Shown: positions 40,460 through 49,822 of the stretch, one piece after another
Numbering within the stretch: the stretch's first letter is position 1
How the letters are laid out: every line of letters starts with the position of its first letter
Source of the DNA: Christensenella sp. UBA2853
GTDB taxonomy: Bacteria; Bacillota; Clostridia; Christensenellales; Aristaeellaceae
Assembly (NCBI GenBank): GCA_002350845.1
Contig: DEFL01000005.1
Location: 169,691 to 233,690, forward strand
Length of the DNA: 64,000 nt
Direction of reading: 5' to 3'
Position numbers and translations under genes: made by a program
The notes under the pieces: model-generated
The model's database searches: none
Told to the model about the DNA's origin: nothing
What the model saw: the letters and a program-made list of their open reading frames with translations, nothing else

Positions 40460-42361
40460 TTACTCAGCTGCGTTGTAAGCGGCCTTGATGGCATCATATT
40501 CTTCGGTGGTGTACATTTCAGTCTTGGTCTCCCAATTCTCATAACGATAGGTGGAGATACCATAGGCTGCATAGCACTTGGTGTAGTCATTGACCTTGGT
40601 CAGCTGCCAGCTGATGTCAATGTAGCACGGAATGGCCAGAGCATGCTGTACGAAGTAGGCTTCGCTCTTGGCGAATGCATCCAGACGTGCATCATAGTCG
40701 TCCACGATCGTGCGGGCTTCAGCCACCATGTTGGTGAACTCTTTGTAGGTAGCGATCAGGTCTTCGTCCTTGGAAGAATTGATGTTGGAGTACTCGATGG
40801 AGTAGTAGGCATTGTCTTCACCGTAGGTTTCCTGGCCAACGAAGTTGACAGGATCGCCGAAGTCAGCGCCCCAGCCATTGATGTAGAAGGAAGCGAGGTG
40901 CGGAGCACGGACTTCATTCTTCAGGGAGGAGACATAGGTCTTGATCTGGAAGTTGATATAGTCAGCACCCAGGCACTCTTCGAAGGTCTGCTTGAGAACC
41001 TTGGCGGTTTCAGCAGCAACCGTGGAAGAACCGGAGATGAAGTAGTTGACTTCGACAGGGAAGGTGACGCCTTCAGCGGTCAGCTCTTCGATAGCCTGAG
41101 CCTTGTACTTGGCAGCCAGTTCAGGATCGCAGCGGGTGTATTCGGTGTCGGAGTACTTCACGCCCACGAGGTCATTGACCAGGGTGGCATAGTCAACGCC
41201 CTTGCTGTTCACAGCAACGCCGGTGCCGGTGTAGCCGTAGTTGGCGCAGACATAGGGATGGATGAAGTTGGTGCGCTCGAGGTAAGCAGTCAGGTCGAGG
41301 CCATAGTACCAGGACAGACGGAAAGCTTCGTTGGCAACAGCGGTGTTCCAGTTGGTGTCCGGAGTGCCGTCTTCTTCCCACACGTCATAGTTGAGGTGCA
41401 TCTGATAGGAGTACTTGGTCGGGCGGGCTTCCACGAGATACTTGTAGTAGGGATTCTCAGGATCGTTGTAGATCGTGCTCAGAGCAGACTGGGAAAGAGC
41501 AACGCGGTCAAGCTGGCCGGCGTCGAACAGTTCCTTGGCCTTGTCCACAGACTCAACCATGGTGATGACGACTTCGTCAAACAGCTTGCTGTTTTCGTTC
41601 CAGTACAGGGGGTTCTTGGTGAGGATCTTTTCAGAACCCTCATTGTAGGTGGTCACGGTGTAGGGACCGGAATACCACATCTTGTCGGGGGTCAGAGCAC
41701 GGGTGCCTTCGACGCCCAGTTCATCGATCATGCCCTGGGGAATCGGATACAGGCAGGCGTAGGTGGCCACGGAGTCAAAGTAAGGAGTGGAGTCCTTGCA
41801 GGTGTACACGATGGTGTACTCGTCGGGGGTGGCGATGCCAACCGTCTCGAGGAACTTGCCGTCATAGGTCAGAGCAGCAGCTTCTTCAGGATTGGTTTCG
41901 GCCAGGGTCTTGGTGTACTCATAGTACTCTTCAGCACCCTTGAGGGTTTCGAAAGCCATGGAGGTGTTGGTGGCTTCGTTCTTGGCATAGTTGAGGGTCC
42001 ATTCCAGACCGGTCAGCCAGTCTTCAGCCACAACGTCGCCCTTGTACTCGCCGTTGGCATCGACCCAGACCATGCCTTCACGGAGATGGAAGGTCCACAC
42101 GACGGACTTGTCATCATGCTCCCAGCTTTCGGCAGCAAGAGGAACCAGCGCGCCGGTATGGTCATTGTAGACGAGACCGTCAAGGCAGTTGTTCAGGACG
42201 TTCAGTTCCTTGGCGCCCTGGGACATCTGGATGAGCCAGTATTCCATTTCGTTGGTGGTGGTCTGATAGTCATGATACACTTTCAGCTCTTCGGCGGTGG
42301 AGAAGCTGACGCAGCCGAGGGCCAGAGCGATGACCAGAACCAGTGACAGGATCTTTTTCAT
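40460..42361 (-). CDS. oppA: Oligopeptide-binding protein OppA (SBP family 5)
   Basis: The 633-residue secreted protein begins with MKKILSLVLVIALALG, a signal peptide; the next residue is Cys, so lipid modification is possible although the lipobox (ALGC) is weak. The mature protein has the SBP_bac_5 features GLVYNDHTGALVPLAAESWEHDDKSVVWTFHLREG, AEDWLTGLEWTLN and AFRLSWYYGLDL. It is first gene of the opp operon, under a consensus promoter. It would capture peptides made by the secreted PepX-like enzyme encoded next door. Confidence 0.93.
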   Translation of the reverse strand: MKKILSLVLVIALALGCVSFSTAEELKVYHDYQTTTNEMEYWLIQMSQGAKELNVLNNCLDGLVYNDHTGALVPLAAESWEHDDKSVVWTFHLREGMVWVDANGEYKGDVVAEDWLTGLEWTLNYAKNEATNTSMAFETLKGAEEYYEYTKTLAETNPEEAAALTYDGKFLETVGIATPDEYTIVYTCKDSTPYFDSVATYACLYPIPQGMIDELGVEGTRALTPDKMWYSGPYTVTTYNEGSEKILTKNPLYWNENSKLFDEVVITMVESVDKAKELFDAGQLDRVALSQSALSTIYNDPENPYYKYLVEARPTKYSYQMHLNYDVWEEDGTPDTNWNTAVANEAFRLSWYYGLDLTAYLERTNFIHPYVCANYGYTGTGVAVNSKGVDYATLVNDLVGVKYSDTEYTRCDPELAAKYKAQAIEELTAEGVTFPVEVNYFISGSSTVAAETAKVLKQTFEECLGADYINFQIKTYVSSLKNEVRAPHLASFYINGWGADFGDPVNFVGQETYGEDNAYYSIEYSNINSSKDEDLIATYKEFTNMVAEARTIVDDYDARLDAFAKSEAYFVQHALAIPCYIDISWQLTKVNDYTKCYAAYGISTYRYENWETKTEMYTTEEYDAIKAAYNAAE

Positions 42362-42431
42362 ACTATTTCCTCCTAGAAATAATACTAATGAACCAGGTCG
42401 ACCTGCATCACACCCGATTCATTTTTTTCGT

Positions 42432-42460
42432 ATTGTAGCGGGATGTAAATATTTTGTCAA
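42432..42460 (-). promoter_or_regulatory. Promoter of the opp operon
   Basis: On the minus strand TTGACA (42455-42460) and TACAAT (42432-42437) are 17 bases apart. The transcript would start about 65 bases before oppA. Confidence 0.85.
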
Positions 42461-42970
42461 TATTTCATGCAGAATTTCAGGCAAAAAGACAAAATAAAAG
42501 CAAAAAATGAACTTTGCAAATCAAAAAAATTCATTTTCATGTTCGTTTTCGCATAAAGCGGCTGTTTTAATGCAGTTTACCTGTGAAAAACCCTCCGGCC
42601 GTCACAGAGCCCGCATATGAGCGCGCGTTGTTTCAGTCCTTCCCTGCCCGGGTTCTGGCCTCCTCGTCGTCTTCTTTCATCCCCTGTCTTCCCTTGACAA
42701 AGACCGCGGCGACGGATACCATTTCTGTATTCAATGACATATGCATTTCTGAATGCGCAGGCTGTCCGTTTTTTTGCTGTGCACTGTTTTTTGGAATGAA
42801 ACATGCATTTGCCCCTGTGCGTGAAAAGTTTTTTCTGTGCATGGGATTGTTTTTGTTTCATAGAACGTTATAATTTTGTATCCACTCTTCTGCATGCATG
42901 CTGAAGTCCTTCGGGGATAAGAACACCTCTGTGTGTTTTTTACCATATATAAATAAGAAGGGATGAAACT
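42461..42970. other. Divergent intergenic region of about 510 bases
   Basis: AT-rich at the left. The only sites I can name are the opp promoter at the edge and a plus-strand promoter TTGTTT-16-TATAAT at 42847-42874, which serves the secreted-protein genes. I see no RNA fold, repeat or convincing ORF in the remaining sequence. Confidence 0.5.
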
Positions 42971-43774
42971 ATGAAAACCTTCGGAAAACTGCTTCTCGTC
43001 ACACTCCTCATTGCAGCGCTTTTCTCCTGTGCTGCCCTGGCCGAGGATACAGAGGACACAGACTATGCCGAACTGAATCCGGATAGTCTGGTCTATGACA
43101 GCAACTGGGTATCGGACGATACCATGATTCATTCCTATTGTGAAGACGGCGGCTTCAAAGTCACCGTGATCCGCACGGCCACACTCAACGAGCGCATCAC
43201 ATGGGAGTACTCTCCCCTCTTTGATGCTGACACCAGGACGCTTGTCGACGATATGTTCGGCAGCAAAACCGTTGAAACCCTGGACGATTACGGCAACGTA
43301 CTGAGCTCGAATACCGAGTACGAGGACGGCTCCGCTGTCTTCTCTCTGGACGCAGAAGGCCGCCTGCTCTGGGCAGACGCCAAGGAAGACGCCGGTAAAG
43401 GTGTGACCTATGAAAAGATCGGCCGTTTTGAGGGGCACTATCAGTGCGACCGTGCTGAAATCGAAATCTCATGGGACGACGATCATTACGGCGTGTACAT
43501 CCAGTGGGGCGACAGCGCGTCTGTCACGTATGACTGGATCATGACCGGCATATATAATCAGGACAAAGATACGCTCGAGGCCCTGGGCATGGAAAGCCGC
43601 ACCGAGTATGATGCAAACGGTGAAGTCGTCTCCGTGGAAGATCTCAACGAAGAAGGCTGCAGTGCCGTGTTCTCCTTCAATGAGGACGGCGGCCTCCTCT
43701 GGACGGGCACGGAAGGTGCGGACACCGAAGGCATGGTCTTTATGCCCTATGATCCCGACCTGATCACTGACTGA
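42971..43774 (+). CDS. Secreted protein with an internal duplication, function unknown
   Basis: The 267-residue protein has a signal peptide (MKTFGKLLLVTLLIAALFSCAALAED; Cys at about 20, cleavage likely after ALA). The mature part is acidic. Two segments are similar: one around GSAVFSLDAEGRLLWADAKE (about residues 117-136) and one around CSAVFSFNEDGGLLWTGTEG (about 232-251), each preceded by a DDYGNVLSS- or DANGEVVSV-type turn. I know no family for it. It is first of three secreted proteins upstream of the PepX-like gene. Confidence 0.75.
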   Translation: MKTFGKLLLVTLLIAALFSCAALAEDTEDTDYAELNPDSLVYDSNWVSDDTMIHSYCEDGGFKVTVIRTATLNERITWEYSPLFDADTRTLVDDMFGSKTVETLDDYGNVLSSNTEYEDGSAVFSLDAEGRLLWADAKEDAGKGVTYEKIGRFEGHYQCDRAEIEISWDDDHYGVYIQWGDSASVTYDWIMTGIYNQDKDTLEALGMESRTEYDANGEVVSVEDLNEEGCSAVFSFNEDGGLLWTGTEGADTEGMVFMPYDPDLITD

Positions 43775-43856
43775 TTCCGTATTTCCATATCCCATGCATT
43801 CAGATGAAACCTGACCGGTTATATTTGATAATAGAAATGAAAAGGAGCTTTTTGTT

Positions 43857-44477
43857 ATGAGCAAGCGTATCATTTCCCTTTTGCTCGCGGTCATGATGGC
43901 AGCCACACTCTTCATCTCCCTGGCCCAGGCTGACGGATGGACCATGTATGTTTATACCGACAACGGCCGCACGCTCAACGTGCGCAGTGATCCCATGGGC
44001 GGCAAGAACGTCATCGGCCGTCTGAATTACGGTTCCGCAGTCAGCGTCCGCATGACCATGGCCAGCGGCTGGACCGTCATTGACTATGCTGCCGGTGAGG
44101 GCGGCGTCGGCTATGTTCAGAGCCGTTTCCTGGTCTCCAGCAAACCGGCCCCGAAAGCGCCGGCCCCTGTTCCGACCAAGTCCAAGACCGTCACACCCAG
44201 CACCCCCGCTGCTTCTTCGGGGCTGTTCGAGTCCATGAATGCGGAATTCCGTTCCGCCGTGAGAGTCTCCCCCTATACCGTGATCTCCCGTCCTTCCCGC
44301 GCTTCCGGCTGGGTGAATCTGCGCTGGGCTCCTTCCACTGAGGCAGAACGCATCGCGACCTGCCCGCAGGGCAAAGAACTGACCGTCATTGCCCAGACCA
44401 ACAGCTGGTATCAGGTGCAGGATCCCCAGACCGGTATGATCGGTTTCATCATGCAAAAATTCGTCTACCGCAAGTAA
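43857..44477 (+). CDS. Secreted protein with two SH3-like domains
   Basis: The 206-residue product has a signal peptide (cleavage near AQA, residue 24). An SH3b domain with GRTLNVRSDPMGGKNVIGRLNYGSAVSV follows, then a Pro/Ala/Lys/Thr linker (about 97-122) and a second SH3-like domain (WVNLRWAPSTEAERIATCPQGKELTVIAQTNSWYQVQDPQTGMIGFIMQKFV). Bacterial SH3 domains often bind peptidoglycan. It therefore may attach to the cell wall. It has no catalytic domain. Confidence 0.85.
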   Translation: MSKRIISLLLAVMMAATLFISLAQADGWTMYVYTDNGRTLNVRSDPMGGKNVIGRLNYGSAVSVRMTMASGWTVIDYAAGEGGVGYVQSRFLVSSKPAPKAPAPVPTKSKTVTPSTPAASSGLFESMNAEFRSAVRVSPYTVISRPSRASGWVNLRWAPSTEAERIATCPQGKELTVIAQTNSWYQVQDPQTGMIGFIMQKFVYRK

Positions 44478-44537
44478 GTCTGCATTCCGTGCAGCCCCGG
44501 CGGATAACCCTATTTTATATAAAGGAAGGAAATATCC

Positions 44538-45422
44538 ATGAAAAAACTAACTGCCATCGCACTGTGCATGGTGCTCATGCTCGCGTGCACTGCTGTTTTC
44601 GCCGAGTCACAGGAACAGCAGACCGGTGTATATACCATCTATAACGTAACCGGTGAAAACGTAGCCTGGATTGAACTGCTCGACAATGTCACCGGCGATT
44701 CCACGAAAGTCGATTTTCCGGATGGCCTTGCCAACGGTGCATCTGTTCAGATGACCAAATCCATTCCCGCCTCTGAAGACGGAAACCGTCGTCTGACCCT
44801 GAGCTTTGAAACCGAAAGCGGCTATGCGGGCACCTTTGCCACTCTGTCCATTGAGGAAGCCCCGATCTCCCTGCTCGCCCAGGATGCGCTGAGCGGTGCC
44901 ACGCAGATCAGCTTCACCAAGCCTGAAGCCACTGAAAAAGAGACGATCGGCAAGGTCAGCCTCAACGGCGCTTTCACCCTGCAGGGCAAACTCCCTGAGG
45001 GCTTCAAGGTTCAGGACCTCACGCCCGAAGAGCTCAAAGACAGTGCACATTTCTCCATGATCCACAGCGACGACACCACCAAACCCTTCATGTATCTCTC
45101 CATCGGCCTCAATGAGCTGCTCACCGAAGTCGATCGCCTGAACGATCTTGATGAAGCCGCTCTCGCTCAGATCGAGCAGACCTTCACCGAGGATGACAAC
45201 GTGGTCATCTCCTATACTGAAACCGCTCACGGCACCAAGCTGATGAAGGTCCAGGAAGCAGATGCGGCAGTGAATTACGTCGATTTCTACACCATTTACA
45301 AAGGTTATGAAATCGAGTTTGTCCTGATCAAGGGCGAGGAAGGCACAGAGTCTCTGAGCGACACCGAGATTCAGATGGCTGTCGATTTCCTCAGCGACCT
45401 GGATTTTGTCGCTGCTGAGTAA
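44538..45422 (+). CDS. Secreted protein of unknown function
   Basis: The 294-residue protein has a signal peptide (MKKLTAIALCMVLMLACTAVFAES, cleavage near residue 22; a Cys at 17 does not make a good lipobox). The mature sequence is acidic and Thr/Ser-rich with no motif that I recognise. The segment GVYTIYNVTGENVAWIELLDNVTGDS suggests a beta-sandwich. It follows the SH3 protein by 60 bases and ends at a clear terminator. AAGGAAGG precedes the start. Confidence 0.75.
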   Translation: MKKLTAIALCMVLMLACTAVFAESQEQQTGVYTIYNVTGENVAWIELLDNVTGDSTKVDFPDGLANGASVQMTKSIPASEDGNRRLTLSFETESGYAGTFATLSIEEAPISLLAQDALSGATQISFTKPEATEKETIGKVSLNGAFTLQGKLPEGFKVQDLTPEELKDSAHFSMIHSDDTTKPFMYLSIGLNELLTEVDRLNDLDEAALAQIEQTFTEDDNVVISYTETAHGTKLMKVQEADAAVNYVDFYTIYKGYEIEFVLIKGEEGTESLSDTEIQMAVDFLSDLDFVAAE

Positions 45423-45430
45423 GCGTTCCA

Positions 45431-45473
45431 GAAAGACAGAGCATGCTCATGTATGCTCCGTCTTTCTTTTTTC
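45431..45473 (+). terminator. Terminator of the three secreted-protein genes
   Basis: AGAAAGAC and GAGCAT pair with ATGCTC and GTCTTTCT, with one mismatch, followed by a run of T. Confidence 0.85.
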
Positions 45474-45525
45474 CTCTGATGCACAGACTGCTACCGTTTG
45501 ACCCGGGCAGCAGAAAGGATCCATT

Positions 45526-47670
45526 ATGCAGAAAAGAAAGTGCCTGATTGCATCTGTCCTTGTGCTCTGTCTTCTCCTTGCTTCCATGTGCTGCGCCGTA
45601 TCCGAAGACACCGCGCAGGGCATGCGCATTGAGGACGGCATGGCCCGTCAGATCGTTTCCTATACCAGTGCGCAGAGCCTGGATTATTCCAATGCCGACA
45701 GTGAGATTCTCCGGCTGGTTGTCTATGTCGAGACAGACTACGACACGGACCTGGACGGCAAACCGGATCTGATCAAAGCCGTCGTGCAGGTGCCCCGCCC
45801 CGCCGCAGAGGGTGTTTACCGGGCCCCGGTCATCTATGAGGCAAGGCCGTATATCGCAGGGATTGACCTGTATCAGCCTTCTCTCCCCGCTCCCGGCACA
45901 GCACCGTTTGACCCCAATACGCTAAGAACGCAACCTGAAAAGCGTGTACCGAAGGGCAGCATGAGCACGGTGGAGGCAGCGCTTCAGGCAAATCCCTCGG
46001 ACTGGTATTATAAGTTCGACAATGACTTCTACGATCTGCAGTATATGCAGAACCTCACCACCTATGACGATCTGCTGGTTTGCGGATATGCCGTTGTCCA
46101 GTCGGCAGGGCTTGGAACCTGGGGCTCAGAAGGCATTGAATGCTGCGGAACCGACCTTGAGGCCGAAGCCTTCAAGTGCGTCGTCGAATGGCTGACCGGA
46201 AAGCGCACTGCTTACACCGACCGGATCAATAATATTCAAATCGAAGCGGACTGGTCCAGCGGCAGTATCGGCATGACCGGGCGCTCCTATGCCGGCGCCA
46301 TGGCCTATGAAGTTGCCTGTACCGGTGTCGAGGGACTGAAAACCATTGTCTCCGTGGCCGGTGTCGCCTCCTGGTACAGCTATCTCAATGCGCAGGGCAT
46401 TCCCTCCGGTCTCTTCGATGTATACGGCAGCATGCCGAAACTCGCCATCATGTGCTCCAGCCGCTTCTTCAGCGGTGCCGACGCAGAACTGCTCCCCCTG
46501 TTTGAGCAGTATCTGGCTTTTCAGCGCGATGAGGAGATCCGCCTGGCCGGCGACTATGGCGATTACTGGGCAGAGCGCGACTTTTCAAGCCGCTGCCATT
46601 TTCAGGGTTCCGCACTCCTTGTGCAAGGTTTCAACGATGTATCGGTGCATCCGGACCAGTTTGACCGCATGCGCAGCGCGCTGATGGGCAGTGGATGTGA
46701 AGTCAAAGCTATTCTGCATCAGAACGGTCATGTTTCTCCTGCCAACGAGCAGACAAAGACAGACATCCTGATCGGAACACATACCTATACGGAATGGCTG
46801 AATCTCTGGTTCACGCACACACTGCTTGGTGTCGACAACGAGGCTGCGCAGCTTCCTTCCCTGCTTGTGCAAAACAATACCGACGGCACGTTCTCAGGCA
46901 GCGAAGCCTGGAACAGCAGCACGATGAGCATGACCTGCGAAGAAAAAGCGGAGTACACGGTTCATGCAGAGAATGCCCATATGTCCAATACGGATCTTGT
47001 CGCAAGCACGATGGACGACTCATCCGGTACTGACCATCTCGTATGGAGCATCCCGGTAGCAGAGCCGCTGATTATTGCCGGGACACCGACTGTTCATGTC
47101 CGCGCCAAAACAGAGAATGTGGACACGCCTCTTCTCATGATGTCAGCTGTACTGGTGGACCATGCAGAGTCCCCCTTCCATTCCTATGGCTATCAGTGGG
47201 CAGAGGTGCTCGATCAGGAAATCCTGGAGGAAAATGCTGTCAACCGCGGAGTCGGGGTTGAACCCTACAGTCTGGCCCGCTGGAAAGAAACACTTCAGAA
47301 CCGTATAATCATTGGGTTCGGTTCCATTGATCTGCACAATCCAGAAGCAGATTATGCACCATCGACCTGTACCACGCGGGAAACCCCGATTGAAAGCGGC
47401 GCATGGTATGACTACACCCTGTATCTTCAGCCCAACTATTACACCGTTCCTGCAGGACACACGCTGGAACTGTACGTTGTTCCTTTCTGCGGTTTCTCCA
47501 ATGATTCAGCGTTCTATGATACACTTTCAGAGGAAGAGCTCACTGAACTCGGTTTTGACCATGCAAGCATGATTCCTTTTGTACGCAATTATTCTTTCAC
47601 TGTGGACCTGAGTTCGCTGAAAGTGAACCTTCCAGTCGCTGACAAAACTGAGGTTGCGCCGGAGAAGTAA
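45526..47670 (+). CDS. Secreted X-prolyl dipeptidyl peptidase (S15 family)
   Basis: The 714-residue protein has a signal peptide (cleavage near AVS, residue 26). It shows the S15 features: VETDYDTDLDGKPDLIKAVVQVPR at the start of the mature part, catalytic Ser in TGRSYAGAMAYEVA (S254), a probable Asp in GFNDVSVHP, a His in NGHVSPA and a C-terminal jelly-roll domain of the X-Pro-DPP type. It releases Xaa-Pro dipeptides from peptides. Family members in lactic acid bacteria are cytoplasmic, so export here is notable. The Opp transporter next door could take up its products. Confidence 0.88.
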   Translation: MQKRKCLIASVLVLCLLLASMCCAVSEDTAQGMRIEDGMARQIVSYTSAQSLDYSNADSEILRLVVYVETDYDTDLDGKPDLIKAVVQVPRPAAEGVYRAPVIYEARPYIAGIDLYQPSLPAPGTAPFDPNTLRTQPEKRVPKGSMSTVEAALQANPSDWYYKFDNDFYDLQYMQNLTTYDDLLVCGYAVVQSAGLGTWGSEGIECCGTDLEAEAFKCVVEWLTGKRTAYTDRINNIQIEADWSSGSIGMTGRSYAGAMAYEVACTGVEGLKTIVSVAGVASWYSYLNAQGIPSGLFDVYGSMPKLAIMCSSRFFSGADAELLPLFEQYLAFQRDEEIRLAGDYGDYWAERDFSSRCHFQGSALLVQGFNDVSVHPDQFDRMRSALMGSGCEVKAILHQNGHVSPANEQTKTDILIGTHTYTEWLNLWFTHTLLGVDNEAAQLPSLLVQNNTDGTFSGSEAWNSSTMSMTCEEKAEYTVHAENAHMSNTDLVASTMDDSSGTDHLVWSIPVAEPLIIAGTPTVHVRAKTENVDTPLLMMSAVLVDHAESPFHSYGYQWAEVLDQEILEENAVNRGVGVEPYSLARWKETLQNRIIIGFGSIDLHNPEADYAPSTCTTRETPIESGAWYDYTLYLQPNYYTVPAGHTLELYVVPFCGFSNDSAFYDTLSEEELTELGFDHASMIPFVRNYSFTVDLSSLKVNLPVADKTEVAPEK

Positions 47671-47701
47671 CTTTGTCTCTCGCGGCATTCCCTGCAGTTT
47701 C

Positions 47702-47746
47702 AACACATGAAACACCGGGCCTCGTGTCCGGTGTTTTCGTGTGTTC
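47702..47746 (+). terminator. Terminator of the PepX-like gene
   Basis: A long stem (AACACATGAAACACCGG with CCGGTGTTTTCGTGTGTT, few mismatches) with a 9-base loop. Confidence 0.75.
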
Positions 47747-47749
47747 CAA

Positions 47750-48161
47750 ATGCTTTTGTGCATCTCAATCAGATGTTTTTCCTGTTCACCTGATTCGATC
47801 CACCGGTTCTTTCCGAAGGCTTTGTTCCATCTGTATGAGCCCGATTCAAGTCTGCTGTATTATCCCAGGCTCCATGTTCCTCGTACCCTCCTGTGCTCAG
47901 AGAATGTTTTGTTGCTAATTTGTAAGTTTTTTATCATATGCTTTTTGTCATATTATTATTTCTTCAATAACAACATCCTCCCGTGATATTTCTTTGAACC
48001 GACGCATTGCATTGTATCGGACCGCTTGCGTCAGGAGAAAAATTATGTTATCATTTCTATTCGAGTAAGATTGATCGTGAATTCATCCTGATCAAATAAA
48101 AACATACAAAGCCATATGCTGACTGTATCGGATCGATAATACGTAAAAGAAGGAAGAACAC
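47750..48161. other. Intergenic region before the WYL regulator
   Basis: A stretch of about 400 AT-rich bases. Apart from a possible promoter TTGCGT-17-TATCAT (48026-48054) upstream of the WYL gene, I see no feature. Short open frames here lack ribosome sites. Confidence 0.45.
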
Positions 48162-49148
48162 ATGCAGGAACAGAGTCGCATTCTCATGATTCTCCGTTAT
48201 CTCTATGAGAAAACAGATCCGGACCATCGGGTATCATCCAGAGATATCAAAAAGATGCTGGAGCAGAACGGGATTGAAGCACCCGTCAGCCGGACAATCG
48301 ATTCGGATGTGGATCAGATGATCGCCGCCGGTCATGATGTAATGAAACACCATATCAACGGCGGTTCAATGTATTACAACATTGAAAGCCGCGAATTTGA
48401 CAGCGTGGAGTTGAAAGTGCTGATTGACGCAATTGCTGCTTCCCGCTTTATCAGCGTAGAGAGAAGCAAACGGATGATCAGCCGCATTGCTCAGAAAGCA
48501 TGCGTTACAGACCGCCCCTACCTAGAGGACACTTTGAACCATGTACGCTCCATCAAAAAGGCGTCCGGCGGAACCATGTATGTGGCGGATGCTCTGTTTA
48601 AAGCCGTGATCAGTCAGAAAAAGATCCAGTTCCATATGATTGATTACCGGGTTCCGGATAAGGCAGTAGTACCTCATCGGGATGATAAAAAATACGAGGT
48701 TTCTCCGTACGCCACCCTGTGGGTGAATGACCGCTATTATCTCGTGGCCTACGAAGAAGAATGCGACCGTATCATCACCCCCAGGCTGGATCACATTCGA
48801 AAAGTAAAGATCCTGTATGATAACATCACCCCTCCGCCAAAGGATTTTGATCTTGGATACTACTACTCCACCATCTATAAGATGTATGGCGGTGAAGAAG
48901 CAGATGTTACCATTGAGTGTGAAAACCATCTGCTTGGCAAATTCATTGACCGTTTTGGCACCGATTTTGAGTGTGTCCCGGTTACAGACCACTCATTCCA
49001 GGCTACCGTAAGAACTTGCGTCGGAAATACTTTCTTCGGCTGGTTGTTCCAATATGTCGGTGAAATGAAACTGATAGGACCAGAAGACGTCATTTCTCAA
49101 TACAACATGCGTTTGAAGACAGCCACAAAAGACGCAAAGCCAGTCTAA
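48162..49148 (+). CDS. WYL-domain transcriptional regulator
   Basis: The 328-residue protein has an N-terminal HTH region (ILMILRYLYEKTDPDHRVSSRDIKKMLEQNG) and a WYL-type domain with VSPYATLWVNDRYYLVAYEEECDRIITPRLDHIRKVKIL, followed by a C-terminal WCX-like extension. WYL regulators often sense nucleic acids or nucleotides and regulate defence or repair genes. The genes near it on the other strand are a Cas4-like nuclease and a 2',3'-cyclic phosphodiesterase, but no regulatory link is visible. Confidence 0.9.
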   Translation: MQEQSRILMILRYLYEKTDPDHRVSSRDIKKMLEQNGIEAPVSRTIDSDVDQMIAAGHDVMKHHINGGSMYYNIESREFDSVELKVLIDAIAASRFISVERSKRMISRIAQKACVTDRPYLEDTLNHVRSIKKASGGTMYVADALFKAVISQKKIQFHMIDYRVPDKAVVPHRDDKKYEVSPYATLWVNDRYYLVAYEEECDRIITPRLDHIRKVKILYDNITPPPKDFDLGYYYSTIYKMYGGEEADVTIECENHLLGKFIDRFGTDFECVPVTDHSFQATVRTCVGNTFFGWLFQYVGEMKLIGPEDVISQYNMRLKTATKDAKPV

Positions 49149-49198
49149 TGCATCCAGCAGACTTCACATTCTTTTCCATACAATCAGATGCATGTGAA

Positions 49199-49247
49199 AA
49201 CAGCAGCACTGTGGAGCTAATCACTCCAAAAAGTGCTGCTGTTTTTT
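49199..49247 (+). terminator. Terminator of the WYL-regulator gene
   Basis: AACAGCAGCACT and AGTGCTGCTGTT form a perfect 12-bp stem, followed by TTTTT. Confidence 0.88.
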
Positions 49248-49310
49248 GTTTGTTTGTATATTCGTTATGGCATGATTGGGTTTTATCGCAGTCTGTATAT
49301 GAGATTCATA

Positions 49311-49820
49311 TCAAAACCGCCCCGATTTTCCTAAAACAATATACCGCATTCCTTCCGCTTCATGTAAAGATTGATAAAGGCATACTTCGCGGACAATCAT
49401 GGAGGCGCGAGGCACTTGGACAGAAATCAGCGCATCCTCACTCGGCAGAACAGGTTTTCGCGCAAGTGTAATATGCGGATAAAAGCCCTGATGGTCGTAT
49501 GGAATCTTTCTCTCATCCAGTTCTTCCCTGACGTGCTCTGCTAGAGCATCCAGTTCCCCGGACGGCTCTACGCCTGCCCATAACACCTTCGCACCTGTAA
49601 ATACGCCCAAATGAGAAAGCGTGATCGTAAATGGTTTCTCGACAATCGGCAGAATCTGTGAAATATCTTCCTGCCATTCTCCTATGAACGCCAGCGTCAG
49701 ATGCAGATTGGAAGGAATCAGATACCTTCCTTCCACGCCTGCAGCCTTTAAACGCTCCTGCAGTTCTACAAGTGCGTCTCTGAACTCAGGAGTCGGTTCC
49801 AAAGCAATAAACAGCCGCAT
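49311..49820 (-). CDS. thpR: RNA 2',3'-cyclic phosphodiesterase (2'-5' RNA ligase family)
   Basis: The product is 169 residues from the ATG at 49820, which has AAGGAG at a workable distance; another ATG six bases earlier lies too close to that site. The two HxT motifs of the 2H phosphoesterase family are present, H40-L-T (NLHLTLAF) and H116-I-T (YPHITLAR). The enzyme opens 2',3'-cyclic phosphates of RNA and, in vitro, can reverse 2'-5' ligation. It follows the Cas4-like gene by two bases, so both are co-transcribed. Confidence 0.9.
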   Translation of the reverse strand: MRLFIALEPTPEFRDALVELQERLKAAGVEGRYLIPSNLHLTLAFIGEWQEDISQILPIVEKPFTITLSHLGVFTGAKVLWAGVEPSGELDALAEHVREELDERKIPYDHQGFYPHITLARKPVLPSEDALISVQVPRASMIVREVCLYQSLHEAEGMRYIVLGKSGRF

Positions 49821-49822
49821 TG

